A stretch of DNA of 64,000 nt from Proteobacteria bacterium SG_bin4 (lineage in GTDB: Bacteria > Pseudomonadota > Gammaproteobacteria > Burkholderiales > Nitrosomonadaceae), in assembly GCA_002083395.1 (NCBI GenBank), contig LWDH01000006.1:29037-93036 (forward strand). Reading direction: 5' to 3'. This document shows, in pieces, positions 1 through 9,200 of this stretch; positions within the stretch are counted from its first letter, which is position 1, and the number at the start of each line of letters is the position of its first letter. The position numbers and the translations under genes are program-made. The notes under the pieces are model-generated. The model was not told the origin of the DNA, did not search any database, and saw only the letters and a list, made by a program, of their open reading frames with translations.

Positions 1-1
1 T

Positions 2-190
2 CGAGGTGCTACGCTGGTGGTATCTTCGCTCGGTTACAGCACCGTGTTGTTTGCGTGTGTTTGGGGAATTTTATTATGGAATGAAATCCTGCCACCCATT
101 GCATGGCTTGGAATGGGGTTGATCATTCTAGGCGGATTGCTAAGCGGGATCTTAGGATTCAAACAACTGCCGGTTGTTGCGCAGAAGTAA
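2..190 (+). CDS. C-terminal end of an EamA/DMT-family membrane transporter (5' truncated by window edge)
   Basis: The window opens inside a reading frame that ends with TAA at 188-190. The 62 visible residues hold two hydrophobic helices with Gly-rich packing motifs (GLIILGGLLSG near the end) and a short charged tail. The stretch starting SSLGYSTVLF, followed by a helix ending in LWNE, resembles the last two helices of EamA-domain (drug/metabolite) exporters. The substrate cannot be told. Family assignment rests on a short segment and is moderate. Confidence 0.6.
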   Translation, partial: RGATLVVSSLGYSTVLFACVWGILLWNEILPPIAWLGMGLIILGGLLSGILGFKQLPVVAQK

Positions 191-274
191 CTTTGATACC
201 GCCTCTGCATTGCGAAATTTGCACCAAACTGCCGAATTGCCTATGATGAAGCTGTTATCACGAAAGGGGGAGCC

Positions 275-625
275 ATGATTACGATTCAGAAGAAGGACAA
301 TCTCGTTATTGTTGCGATTATCGGTGAATTTACGCTGACTGACTATCACGAATTCGAACAACAAGTATTATATAAATCGCACTTTGACGGCAAAGCGAAC
401 CTATTATTTGACTGGCGCGACATGCTCAGTTATACAGTCGATGTTGCTTGGGAAGAGGTTAAATTCATGCGCGATCACGGCAGTGAATTTAATCGGGTTG
501 CGGTCGTGACGGATGATGAGTGGCAAACTTGGGGGGCTTGGGTGTTTAATTTGTTTGTCAATGCCAATGTGGCAGCATTTCATGACTATGATGAAGCTGA
601 GGCGTGGGTTGCTTCTAGCGAATAG
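275..625 (+). CDS. SpoIIAA-like (STAS-related) small cytoplasmic protein
   Basis: A 116-residue protein with no signal peptide. It shows the alternating beta/alpha pattern of the SpoIIAA-like family: an N-terminal strand (VIVAIIGEFTL), a central LLFDWRDM segment and a Trp/Phe-rich C-terminal half. Members of this family adopt an anti-sigma-antagonist-like fold, but most have no known partner. The ATG is preceded by a strong ribosome site (AAGGGGGAGCC), which fixes the start. It stands alone, so no role can be drawn from context. Confidence 0.7.
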   Translation: MITIQKKDNLVIVAIIGEFTLTDYHEFEQQVLYKSHFDGKANLLFDWRDMLSYTVDVAWEEVKFMRDHGSEFNRVAVVTDDEWQTWGAWVFNLFVNANVAAFHDYDEAEAWVASSE

Positions 626-741
626 CGCTAGCGAGCATTGCAATGCACGATAGTCACACAAAAATGCATCATAGCTTTTGATTGAGCGGATCATTCGTTT
701 TGGGATAATCCTTAAGTTGAGAAAAACAGCAAGTAAATCTT

Positions 742-1233
742 ATGGATGAATTGGTTATTGCCAGAGCAGTGCATGTGCTGAGTGTCGTTTTTTGGATAGG
801 TGGTGTCGCAATGGTGACAACGGTGCTATTGCCGACACTCGCGGGTATGCAATCCGTTGCTGAGGCGGTGAAATTTTTTTTCAGATTCCGTCAGCGGTTT
901 GCAGCGCAAGCGCGAATCTCCACGCTGCTTGTCGGAATTAGCGGTTTCTACATGATTTATGCTCTGGATATCTGGCAAAGGTTTACGCAATGGCAGTACT
1001 GGTGGATGCATGCGATGGTGCTGGTTTGGCTGTTTTTCAGTGTGATGTTGTTTGTTATGGAACCGCGCAGCCGCCGTCAGGCAACTGCTTCATCACAGTT
1101 TCCGGAGCGGACAGAGGTGACTTCTGACGTATTTGTAAGAATTCAGCGTAAGCATCTGTTTTTGCTGACTGTAAGCTTGTTGACCATTGCCGGCGCTGTG
1201 GCGGGCAGTCATGGCTGGTTGATCGGATTCTGA
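742..1233 (+). CDS. CopD-like four-helix membrane protein
   Basis: 163 residues with four predicted membrane segments (about 7-30, 57-76, 88-107, 138-160). His11, His90 and His138 lie in or beside helices, a spacing reminiscent of CopD-type or haem-binding four-helix proteins. The opening ARAVHVLSVVFWIGG is typical of that group. The next gene begins two bases after the stop, so the two are probably co-translated. Copper or haem binding is a guess from the family; the fold assignment is moderate. Confidence 0.55.
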   Translation: MDELVIARAVHVLSVVFWIGGVAMVTTVLLPTLAGMQSVAEAVKFFFRFRQRFAAQARISTLLVGISGFYMIYALDIWQRFTQWQYWWMHAMVLVWLFFSVMLFVMEPRSRRQATASSQFPERTEVTSDVFVRIQRKHLFLLTVSLLTIAGAVAGSHGWLIGF

Positions 1234-1235
1234 TC

Positions 1236-1619
1236 ATGGATTACGCACTCCTGAAAATGATTCATGTCAGTAGCGTAATTTTAAGTTACTCACTGTTTTT
1301 CCTGCGCGGTATTTGGTTGATCCGGGATTCAGAAAATCTTCGTCAGCGTTGGGTGAAAATCCTGCCGCATATCATTGATACCGTGTTATTAGCCAGTGCG
1401 ATCTTGCTGGCAGTAACTATTCAGCAAAATCCGCTCGAACATGGCTGGCTGACTGCCAAAGTTGCGGGATTGTTGTTGTATATCGGGTTGGGAATGATCG
1501 CCATGCGCTTTGGAAAAACCCGGAGAATCAGAATTCTCGCCTGGGTAAGCGCGCAATGTGTATTTGCCTACATCGTATTGGTTGCATTGACCAAAAGCCC
1601 GGCATTAGGAATCGGTTAG
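1236..1619 (+). CDS. SirB2-family membrane protein
   Basis: 127 residues with four hydrophobic helices. The start (ALLKMIHVSSVILSYSLFFLRG) and the central PHIIDTVLLASAILL match the SirB family, named after a Salmonella regulator of invasion genes. In most bacteria its role is unknown. It starts two bases after the preceding CopD-like gene, which suggests one transcription unit and possibly one membrane complex. Length is normal for the family. Confidence 0.75.
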   Translation: MDYALLKMIHVSSVILSYSLFFLRGIWLIRDSENLRQRWVKILPHIIDTVLLASAILLAVTIQQNPLEHGWLTAKVAGLLLYIGLGMIAMRFGKTRRIRILAWVSAQCVFAYIVLVALTKSPALGIG

Positions 1620-1626
1620 CGACAAC

Positions 1627-2151
1627 TTGAAAGTTAGTCTCGATCTAGCCACCCTTCGGGTGGAAAAAGCCGCATTTCATCATGCACAAGCAATCAGTGA
1701 TTTAATCAATTTGACGTATCGCGGCACCGATGGCTGGACTACAGAAGCGGCGATTATCCAAGGCGATCGTACCAATCGACAGGAAATCGAAGCAGCGCTT
1801 CGTAATCCGGATGCCTGTTTTCTCATCGTGCAATTTTCCCAGCGATTGGCTTCCTGTATTTACGTCGCACAGGAAAAGGAGCATGCTTTTATCGGTTTTT
1901 TTGCAGTACATCCGAGTCTTCAACAACAAGGGCTCGGAAAATTCATGCTTGCACAGGCAGAAGCATTCGCTTGCCGTTCCCGTGGAGTGCAGAAGTTAGT
2001 GATGTTTGTCATATCACAGCGTCCTGAGCTGATTGCGTTTTATCACCGCCGCGGTTATCGCAGCACTGGCCGGGTCGAAGCTTATCCGTCGTATCTCGGT
2101 ATCCCCAAAATTACAGATTTAACCATTGAATTTCTTGAGAAAATTGTTTAA
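1627..2151 (+). CDS. GNAT-family N-acetyltransferase
   Basis: 174 residues. The acetyl-CoA binding motif A of GNAT enzymes is visible as GFFAVHPSLQQQGLGK (about residues 90-105). It is followed by FYHRRGYRSTGR, the usual C-terminal beta-alpha element that precedes the end of the fold. The start is a TTG only seven bases after the SirB2 stop, with a weak ribosome site, so translational coupling is likely. The acceptor substrate cannot be deduced. It is the last gene of a probable three-gene unit. Confidence 0.8.
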   Translation: MKVSLDLATLRVEKAAFHHAQAISDLINLTYRGTDGWTTEAAIIQGDRTNRQEIEAALRNPDACFLIVQFSQRLASCIYVAQEKEHAFIGFFAVHPSLQQQGLGKFMLAQAEAFACRSRGVQKLVMFVISQRPELIAFYHRRGYRSTGRVEAYPSYLGIPKITDLTIEFLEKIV

Positions 2152-2287
2152 CTAATCAAGATTGTCAATTGATCTGTATAAGTATTTACACGTATATCAT
2201 TCTTCCAATTTTTAGTTAGAATCCTGTTGAGTAATTTTTCAATTGCTCGAAATGTTTAAGGGATGATCAATTTTTGATGAGGACGCC

Positions 2288-2509
2288 ATGCTTTTGAAAA
2301 TCATTTTAGCCGCAATTTTAAGTCTCAGCGTGTCCTGTTTCGCCGAAACAGGTAGTAATAAAACGAAATTACCCACCGATGAAAAATCTACAGTAGCGAC
2401 TCCTTCGCCAGGAACATCAACTCCCAAGGCAAGTTCTAGATCTTTACCGGCAGTAGGTTCGGATAAAAAACCCTCAATGGTCGATTATTGTAAGAAACAT
2501 ACCTGTTGA
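2288..2509 (+). CDS. Small exported protein, Ser/Thr/Pro-rich, Cys-containing tail
   Basis: 73 residues. Residues 1-19 form a signal peptide with a likely cleavage after CFA. The mature part is low-complexity (Lys, Ser, Thr, Pro) and ends in YCKKHTC, with two cysteines six residues apart. The ribosome site GATGAGGACGCC supports the ATG. It lies 35 bases upstream of the carbonic anhydrase gene on the same strand. No family is recognised. The terminal Cys pair could form a disulphide in the periplasm or bind a metal. Confidence 0.6.
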   Translation: MLLKIILAAILSLSVSCFAETGSNKTKLPTDEKSTVATPSPGTSTPKASSRSLPAVGSDKKPSMVDYCKKHTC

Positions 2510-2544
2510 TTTACGAATTATCTAACTAGGATAGGAGCTAATCG

Positions 2545-3342
2545 ATGATAAATAAAACATACGGCCGTCTGATCGCGATGATGGTTACTTGTTATGTAAC
2601 GGTAGTTGTTGCTGCACCTCATTGGGATCACGAAGAACAAGAAAAATGGGGAGCGATTGAAGATCCATCTCAAACCGTTATTCCTCTAAATTATCCTTAT
2701 GCGGAATGCAGTATCGGCGCGCATCAATCCCCCGTTGATTTTGCTGAAGCGAGAATTGATAACACAAGGAAGTTAAATGATCTTGAGGTTTGGTATGATG
2801 TCGATAAACCGGTTTTTTATAATACCGGACATGCGATTCAAGTAAATACTTCGCCTGACTATAAGGGCGAATTGAAAATCGGTGAAGAATCTTTTCCTTT
2901 GATTCAGCTTCATTTCCATGAGCCCAGTGAACATGCGGTGGGAGGAGTAAAGTTTCCAGCCGAGTTGCATTTTGTACATGTCGGTCAGGATGGCAGACTG
3001 GTTGTTCTGGGGGTCGCGATAAACGTTGGTGAAGAAAATCCAACCATGCAAACGATCTTGAGCAATATGCCGGCGACTGGGGGGGAGCAGAATCCCAATA
3101 CTGGCGGCATTCAGATAGATCCGGCATCGCTGCTGCCCTCGATACATCACCAGTCATTTGATTACTTGTCGTTAGCGGGTTCTTTGACAACACCGCCTTG
3201 TAGCGAAGGGGTGCAGTGGTATCTTATGATGGATCCAATATCAATTTCTGCGGCACAACTGGAACAGTTAAAAGGATTCTATACCGGCAATGCAAGAGAG
3301 CCTCAGAATCTGAATGGTCGAGTTGTTTCTTCAACGAAGTGA
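2545..3342 (+). CDS. Alpha-class carbonic anhydrase, periplasmic
   Basis: 265 residues with a signal peptide (cleavage near residue 24). The enzyme interconverts CO2 and bicarbonate. The zinc ligands are visible as His123 and His125 (LHFHEPSEH) and His142 (ELHFVHV). The active-site wall motif is SLTTPPCSEGVQW (213-225). Cys55 and Cys219 match the disulphide pair of secreted alpha enzymes. Length is normal. The ribosome site AGGATAGGAG supports the start. In an autotroph a periplasmic enzyme could help supply CO2 for fixation or buffer acid made by ammonia oxidation. That role is inferred. Confidence 0.95.
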   Translation: MINKTYGRLIAMMVTCYVTVVVAAPHWDHEEQEKWGAIEDPSQTVIPLNYPYAECSIGAHQSPVDFAEARIDNTRKLNDLEVWYDVDKPVFYNTGHAIQVNTSPDYKGELKIGEESFPLIQLHFHEPSEHAVGGVKFPAELHFVHVGQDGRLVVLGVAINVGEENPTMQTILSNMPATGGEQNPNTGGIQIDPASLLPSIHHQSFDYLSLAGSLTTPPCSEGVQWYLMMDPISISAAQLEQLKGFYTGNAREPQNLNGRVVSSTK

Positions 3343-3466
3343 TTTTTAAACGATCCGGTATAACCCACGCTTAGCTGATAATGGCGTAAGCGTGACCGGC
3401 GCATGTTTTGATAGTGAAATCCCGATAACCTTTTCTATCTTGCCGATGCAATTAATTAAAGCGGAA

Positions 3467-5869
3467 TTACGTGAATGGGTCAGATCGATCTCGATCATCT
3501 GATATTGGTGTGTTGGTGTTAAACGCACTTGGTTCCGCAACCCAATAACCCTGCGCGTAATCAACACCGATATTTTCCAAGGCCTGCAGTGTTTGACCGT
3601 TTTCGACCCAAACAGCGATAGTCTTGAGACGCATCACATGACCGATGTGATGGATCGATTCCACCATGGCTTGGTTAACCGGATCTGTCGTGATGTTCTT
3701 GATTAATCGCCCGTCAATTTTCAGGTAGTCTAATGGAATATTCTTTAAGAGATTGAACGATGAGAGGTTGCCGCTAAAATCGTCGATGGAAAAACGGCAT
3801 CCTAAATCCTTCAAAACGGTGACGAACCTTACCACATGATTGATATCGGTTAATGCAGTCTGTTCGCTAATTTCAAAACAGATGCACGCTGGATTGATTT
3901 GGCTGGTTTTGATAGTGCGGACGGTGAAATCCAGAAACTCCGTATCTTCAAGCGCACGCGCTGAGATATTGATGGTATAAATGGTGTTGGATTGAGCGGC
4001 AGTATGCGCCTTAATCAATTGCAGTGATTGCTTTACAACCCAGCGATCAATCAGCAGCATTTGGTCGTGACGGTCAGCAGCTGGAAGGAATGCACCGGGT
4101 ACCAGGAATTGGCCATGTTCGTCTTTTAACCGCAGCAATATTTCGCCATGTTGTTCCTGATCCTCATTCGTGGTTATTAACCGGATCGGTTGATAAAAAA
4201 GGCAGAAGCGCTGCTCCGCGAGCGCTTGCTGAATACGTGGAACCCATTGTGATTCATTGGATTCCTGCTGTGGCTTGTTTGCTTGATACACATGCACACG
4301 GTTGCGTCCTTGCTCTTTGGCTGCATAACAAGCGCTATCCGCAGCATTTAATGCTTGCGTCAATCCCTGATTAGTCGCTGTGATGGGGAATAGCCCAATG
4401 CTGACACCGATGGTGAATGTCTGTCCTTGCCACTGAAAGCGGAAATTTTGTACCAATTCCCGCAATATGTTAGCGACTTGTAAGGCTTCGTTTTTCGGAC
4501 AGTGCTCCAGAATGATGCCGAACTCATCCCCGCCCAAGCGTGCGAGGGTATCCCGCGTCCGTAATTTTGCATGGAGTAACGCCGTGATTTGACGCAATAA
4601 TTCGTCACCTGCGCTATGCCCGCAGGTATCATTGATAATTTTGAATTGATCCAGATCCAGATACAGTAACGCGTGCGTATCATTTTTGCGGGTGGACTTT
4701 AATATCTTACTAAGCCGGGTTTCAAATTCTTTGCGGTTGAGCAAACCTGTCAGAGAGTCATGCGCTGCCTGATAAGCAAGCTTTTGAGTCAGTTTGCGCT
4801 GTTCCGTTACGTCGCGAAAGGTTAAAACCGTGCCGATAATTTGATTTTCGTTATTACGGATCGGTGCTACGGCGTAATCAATGATCCACTCTTTTTGGTC
4901 TCGGCGGATCAGCAAAGATTCGTGATGGACAGATGCATTTCCGGTTCCATTGAAATATTCGGTCAGCGGATTGGCAACCGGTTCCCGTGTGACGGGATGC
5001 ACGATATTTAATACTTGTTGTAATGAAGCGTTTTGTGCGTCTTGATGACTCCAGCCGGTAAAAATTTCGGCTATAGGATTTAAGAACGTGATTTTTCCGG
5101 CGGCATCTGTTGTTATAACCGCATCTCCGATACTTGACAAAGTGACCTGAAACAATTCCTTTTCCTGATGCAGGATATTATTGGCGGTGATAAGCGCTTC
5201 GGTGCGCTCGGTTACGCGGTGTTCCAAATCATTTTTGGTCTGTATCAGGCGCTTGAGGAGATCGAAATTATCAAAGCGAAGTTTCAATGAATCGACCATC
5301 GTTTGATACAACCGATAGGAGATGCTGCCCATCGCAGCGACGAATAGCAGAAATGTCAGTGCAACGACCATCTGGGTTTCAGTTTCATGTGTCATGACCT
5401 GGTAAGAAAATGGCAACACAACTGGCACCGAGAAAATCAAGAATGCGCCCTTATAGTATGAGAGGGTAGCCATTGCGCCTGCAATCATTCCGGCCAGCAG
5501 ATACGCTAAAAAGAATTGATGTGTTTCACTGTCGCTTACAAAAAAAATACCGCCGGCAGTTCCCCAAAGCAAACCCGATAGCCCTACACTGATGATGAAC
5601 CATCGTCCCCAACGGGTTGCATCCGTTATCGGGGGTTTAACTCGGAAATACGACCGGATGAGTAGAAATCTGGCCGAAGTGAGCAGGTAAACAGCTGAGA
5701 GCCAACTGAGTAGCCATTCTTCGGCTACATGATTCCAGTAGACGTACGCTAGCGCAGTCGCAACGATTAAGGTAACAACCAATGCTTTAGGAGCTTGCTG
5801 GTAGAGCAGTTTAACTTGTTCGGTTAACAGCGCGTGAGAAGGATTGGGTGGGGGCGGCTGGGAATTCAC
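3467..5869 (-). CDS. Membrane GGDEF/EAL protein with PAS domain (c-di-GMP turnover)
   Basis: 800 residues. Order: six hydrophobic helices (about 28-185), a coiled coil (200-240), a PAS domain (240-360), GGDEF (365-528, with intact LGGDEF at 445-450) and EAL (540-800). The EAL signature reads EIL at 576-578, and later motifs are INISARAL, FEISEQTAL, DDFSGN and LKIDGRL. The acidic residues are mostly kept, but DDF is followed by SGN rather than the usual GTG. The GGDEF domain looks able to make c-di-GMP. Phosphodiesterase activity is less certain. The N-terminal helices probably sense a membrane signal. It stands alone between convergent and divergent neighbours. Confidence 0.9.
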   Translation of the reverse strand: MNSQPPPPNPSHALLTEQVKLLYQQAPKALVVTLIVATALAYVYWNHVAEEWLLSWLSAVYLLTSARFLLIRSYFRVKPPITDATRWGRWFIISVGLSGLLWGTAGGIFFVSDSETHQFFLAYLLAGMIAGAMATLSYYKGAFLIFSVPVVLPFSYQVMTHETETQMVVALTFLLFVAAMGSISYRLYQTMVDSLKLRFDNFDLLKRLIQTKNDLEHRVTERTEALITANNILHQEKELFQVTLSSIGDAVITTDAAGKITFLNPIAEIFTGWSHQDAQNASLQQVLNIVHPVTREPVANPLTEYFNGTGNASVHHESLLIRRDQKEWIIDYAVAPIRNNENQIIGTVLTFRDVTEQRKLTQKLAYQAAHDSLTGLLNRKEFETRLSKILKSTRKNDTHALLYLDLDQFKIINDTCGHSAGDELLRQITALLHAKLRTRDTLARLGGDEFGIILEHCPKNEALQVANILRELVQNFRFQWQGQTFTIGVSIGLFPITATNQGLTQALNAADSACYAAKEQGRNRVHVYQANKPQQESNESQWVPRIQQALAEQRFCLFYQPIRLITTNEDQEQHGEILLRLKDEHGQFLVPGAFLPAADRHDQMLLIDRWVVKQSLQLIKAHTAAQSNTIYTINISARALEDTEFLDFTVRTIKTSQINPACICFEISEQTALTDINHVVRFVTVLKDLGCRFSIDDFSGNLSSFNLLKNIPLDYLKIDGRLIKNITTDPVNQAMVESIHHIGHVMRLKTIAVWVENGQTLQALENIGVDYAQGYWVAEPSAFNTNTPISDDRDRSDPFT

Positions 5870-6300
5870 ATTATGGTTATCGGGGTTAAATGGTCCGTGA
5901 TTTGATTAATACGGATGAACATGCAAGTTGTTTAGGCATAAACGGTTAAACTCAGGAAAATTGTCCCAAACTGTATATCATATGAATTAATCGAACAATT
6001 AAGATCATTTTGGTTGCTGAAGCTGCTAAGCTGCTGCTTCAGAGTATGTTTGCTTTGTTTTATTGTGAGCAAAGATCCAGTTATTTTTGAGTTGTAAGAA
6101 AATTCCTATTTATTCGGCGAAAATTATACTTAATATTCTTTTTAAGTAAAACCATCTTGAATGAGCTGTAAATTAAGCTTCGCTGCAATGAATACAGAAA
6201 TTAGCGCGACATTGCGGTATCTTATACGGGCTGAATGAATAGAGAGAATTGGTCAATAGTATGTATTTATTACATATTGGTCATAATTGGAGGTGGCTTC
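5870..6300. other. Intergenic region upstream of the ftsH-like gene, no gene seen
   Basis: About 430 A/T-rich bases between the divergent GGDEF/EAL and ftsH-like genes. No credible reading frame was found. A 7-bp inverted repeat (CTGAAGC at 6017-6023, GCTTCAG at 6036-6042) has no following T-run, so it does not look like a terminator. The region must hold the promoters of both genes, but no convincing -35/-10 pair could be assigned by eye. Confidence 0.5.
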
Positions 6301-8154
6301 ATGGACAAAAAAACACATCTTAACTTCTGGTTCGCAATTGTGGCATTATTGAGTTTGCTGCTGATTCAGAGTTTCTATCAGCGCTATACACAGATTGAAC
6401 CCATACCTTATAGCCGCTTCCAGCATTTGTTGGAACAAGGCCAAATCGCGGAAATTGCCATCACCGAGAATCAAATTATCGGTACCCTCAAGGAAAAGAA
6501 TGCCGATGGCTTTAAAGAATTTGTAACAACCAGAGTCGATCCTGAATTTGCCGAGATGCTGGATAAGTATCACGTCGTTTATACCGGTGTTGTACAAAGT
6601 ACCTGGTTACGGGATTTGCTTTCCTGGATTGTCCCGACTGCGTTATTTATTGGGATTTGGTTGTTTTTTATTCGCCGCATGGGGAGTGGCATGGGCAGCG
6701 GTCTAATGTCGATCGGTAAAAGTCGCGCCAAGGTTTTTGTCGAGAAAGAAACCAAAGTGACATTTGACGATGTTGCTGGAGTGGATGAAGCAAAAGATGA
6801 ACTGGTGGAAATTATCAATTTCCTCAAGAATCCTGTCGATTATGGGCGCTTGGGCGGGCGGGTGCCAAAAGGTATTCTATTGGTAGGACCGCCGGGTACC
6901 GGTAAAACGCTATTAGCGCGAGCTGTTGCTGGCGAAGCTGGTGTGCCGTTTTTTTCTATTTCCGGCTCAGAATTTGTGGAAATGTTTGTCGGTGTCGGCG
7001 CCGCCAGGGTGCGAGATTTGTTTGAACAAGCCCGGCAAATGGCGCCAGCGATCATATTTATTGACGAACTGGATGCTTTGGGTCGTGCCCGCGGTGCTTA
7101 TGGAGGGTTAGGTGGCGGACATGACGAAAAAGAACAGACATTAAATCAATTGCTGGCGGAACTGGATGGTTTTGATTCGAGTAGCGGTATTGTATTGCTG
7201 GCGGCGACCAATCGTCCGGAAATTCTGGATCCGGCATTACTGCGGGCAGGGCGGTTTGACCGCCAGGTATTGGTGGATCGTCCGGATAAAACCGGGCGTG
7301 AGCAAATTCTTGCAGTACATATCAAAAAGATAAAGCTGTATAACGATGTCAAAATCGAACAGATAGCCGCGTTAACTCCGGGTTTTACCGGCGCTGACTT
7401 GGCGAATCTGGTCAACGAAGCAGCATTGCTTGCGACTCGTCGCGCGGCGCCGGCGGTCACGATGGCGGATTTTAATAATGCGATTGAGCGGATTGTTGCC
7501 GGTCTCGAGAAGCGGAACCGGCTATTGAATCCCGATGAGCGGCGTGTCGTAGCGTTTCACGAATTGGGACACGCGATGGTAGCTTTAGCGTTGCCTGGTA
7601 GCGATGAAGTCCATAAGGTGTCGATCATACCTCGGGGCGTGGGGGCGTTGGGTTACACCATACAACGCCCGACGGAGGATCGCTATTTAATGACGCGGGT
7701 GGAATTGTTGAACAAAATGGCAGTACTGCTTGGCGGCCGCGCAGCCGAACAGGTCGTGTGTCATGAAGTATCGACGGGCGCGGCGGATGACTTGGTTCGC
7801 GCAACCGATATCGCCCGTGCGATGGTGTTACGTTATGGCATGAGTGAAGCATTGGGCAATGTGGCCTATGACCGGGAGCAATCCGCTTTTTTGCAACCGA
7901 GTATTCCGTTCCCGCAAAACCGGAACTATAGCGAAGAAACAGCCAATAAAATCGATATTGCAGTACGAATGTTGGTTGATCAGGCCCTGGAGCGCGCCAT
8001 CGGCATTCTTCAAAATAATCGAAGCTTACTTGAGCAGACAGCCGAAGAATTATTAAAAACGGAAACGCTCAATCAACCGGAGCTTATCAAGCTAAAACAG
8101 GCTATTGCGGCCAACGCGCAGCCACATCGCGTATCCGCTAACCCGGCAGGATGA
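6301..8154 (+). CDS. ftsH: FtsH-type ATP-dependent zinc metalloprotease
   Basis: 617 residues. Two membrane helices (11-29, 107-125) flank a periplasmic segment, followed by an AAA domain with Walker A GPPGTGKT (196-203), pore loop MFVGVGA (228-234), Walker [11 protein letters not shown] (251-260) and the second region of homology. The protease domain has HELGH at 420-424. FtsH extracts and degrades membrane and short-lived proteins as a hexamer. The reading frame could start at 6235, but the ATG at 6301 has a strong ribosome site (GGAGGTGGCTTC) and gives a normal N-terminus. It is not beside rrmJ/folP, so it may be a second copy. Confidence 0.93.
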   Translation: MDKKTHLNFWFAIVALLSLLLIQSFYQRYTQIEPIPYSRFQHLLEQGQIAEIAITENQIIGTLKEKNADGFKEFVTTRVDPEFAEMLDKYHVVYTGVVQSTWLRDLLSWIVPTALFIGIWLFFIRRMGSGMGSGLMSIGKSRAKVFVEKETKVTFDDVAGVDEAKDELVEIINFLKNPVDYGRLGGRVPKGILLVGPPGTGKTLLARAVAGEAGVPFFSISGSEFVEMFVGVGAARVRDLFEQARQMAPAIIFIDELDALGRARGAYGGLGGGHDEKEQTLNQLLAELDGFDSSSGIVLLAATNRPEILDPALLRAGRFDRQVLVDRPDKTGREQILAVHIKKIKLYNDVKIEQIAALTPGFTGADLANLVNEAALLATRRAAPAVTMADFNNAIERIVAGLEKRNRLLNPDERRVVAFHELGHAMVALALPGSDEVHKVSIIPRGVGALGYTIQRPTEDRYLMTRVELLNKMAVLLGGRAAEQVVCHEVSTGAADDLVRATDIARAMVLRYGMSEALGNVAYDREQSAFLQPSIPFPQNRNYSEETANKIDIAVRMLVDQALERAIGILQNNRSLLEQTAEELLKTETLNQPELIKLKQAIAANAQPHRVSANPAG

Positions 8155-8174
8155 TGGACAATTAGCTCCGAATT

Positions 8175-9176
8175 TTATTCTTCATCGATCGGTTTTCGCT
8201 GAATTTCGGTGACGGGTAGCGTATCTTTCAAAATCAGGTCAATTTTTTGGTTGAGCTCTTCTGCCGTTGCTCCGCTATTGATAATTTGCTGAAGTGTAAC
8301 CAGGTTGGATGCCATGTGCATTTTTTCCTGATTGTGTTGCGCGGCAAAATCGTTTTGTAATGCCTTTTTCTTATTGGTCATTTGATCTCGCGGGTTGCCA
8401 GTGAAGAGCGAACGGACGGTTTCAACGATCCGGCTTAATACCGTATGCGTCAAATCTGCTGAGAACCCTCCCAGCATTGCGAGCAATGGCCTGATGATGC
8501 CCTTCTCCAGAAAAGGGGTCTCGCTTAAATGCTTGCTGAAATATGCTTCGGAAACCATGATGGCGAGAATGAGGCCGGCGATTAAACCTAAAAAAAACTG
8601 TATCCAATAAGAAGCGTGATAGGTCGGATCGAATGTTCCATTCGCGATATAGGTGTTGGCTTTATAAAGCGCGGCAAAAGAAGCTCCCAAACCAGCGGCT
8701 GAAAGATAAAACATCAAATTCAGCAATAACTCATACCCGTCTTGCATCATGATGTTACCGCTGTCGTGACTGACTTCTTCAGTCAATGAAAGTCCAATGA
8801 ACAAAATCAACGAAACAATTGCTGCGATCATCATCTGGCGGATCAGCGATACCGGCCCCAGGAATTTTAAGAAGCCCGCAACGCCTTGTTCAATATCCAG
8901 TAATAAAATCGTTTTGGGCTTTGCTGGCTCGACAATTTTAGCCAGCGCACAATGGGCTGCCAGTAACTCGCCAATATCCAGATCGAGGCGTATGTTGATA
9001 GGGTCGTTTAACCCGTGTTCCTGTTGAATTATGAATGCATCGATGGTCCGTATTACCGATTCCGGGACTGTTTTGCCATTCGCTAATGCGTATTCCGCCA
9101 TCGCACGAGCTTCCCGGTACAGCTGATAGCGGATATTATTTTGCTTATAAGGATCGAACGATTTCGAATCTTCCAT
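8175..9176 (-). CDS. Uncharacterised four-helix membrane protein, third gene of the binding-protein/channel unit
   Basis: 333 residues, no family recognised. Residues 1-110 are soluble and charged. Four hydrophobic segments follow (about 113-131, 148-171, 190-209, 227-246), then a cytoplasm-like tail with Lys/Gln-rich helices. A striking conserved-looking stretch is LAMLGGFSADLTHTVLSRIVE (from about residue 232), at the end of the last helix. The gene starts 24 bases after the stop of the Cache-channel gene on the same strand, so co-transcription is likely. With an even number of helices, both ends should face the cytoplasm. It could be an accessory subunit, scaffold or signal relay for the channel. 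Function unknown. Confidence 0.7.
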   Translation of the reverse strand: MEDSKSFDPYKQNNIRYQLYREARAMAEYALANGKTVPESVIRTIDAFIIQQEHGLNDPINIRLDLDIGELLAAHCALAKIVEPAKPKTILLLDIEQGVAGFLKFLGPVSLIRQMMIAAIVSLILFIGLSLTEEVSHDSGNIMMQDGYELLLNLMFYLSAAGLGASFAALYKANTYIANGTFDPTYHASYWIQFFLGLIAGLILAIMVSEAYFSKHLSETPFLEKGIIRPLLAMLGGFSADLTHTVLSRIVETVRSLFTGNPRDQMTNKKKALQNDFAAQHNQEKMHMASNLVTLQQIINSGATAEELNQKIDLILKDTLPVTEIQRKPIDEE

Positions 9177-9200
9177 GAGTGCTCTCGGCTTCTGGTGGAG

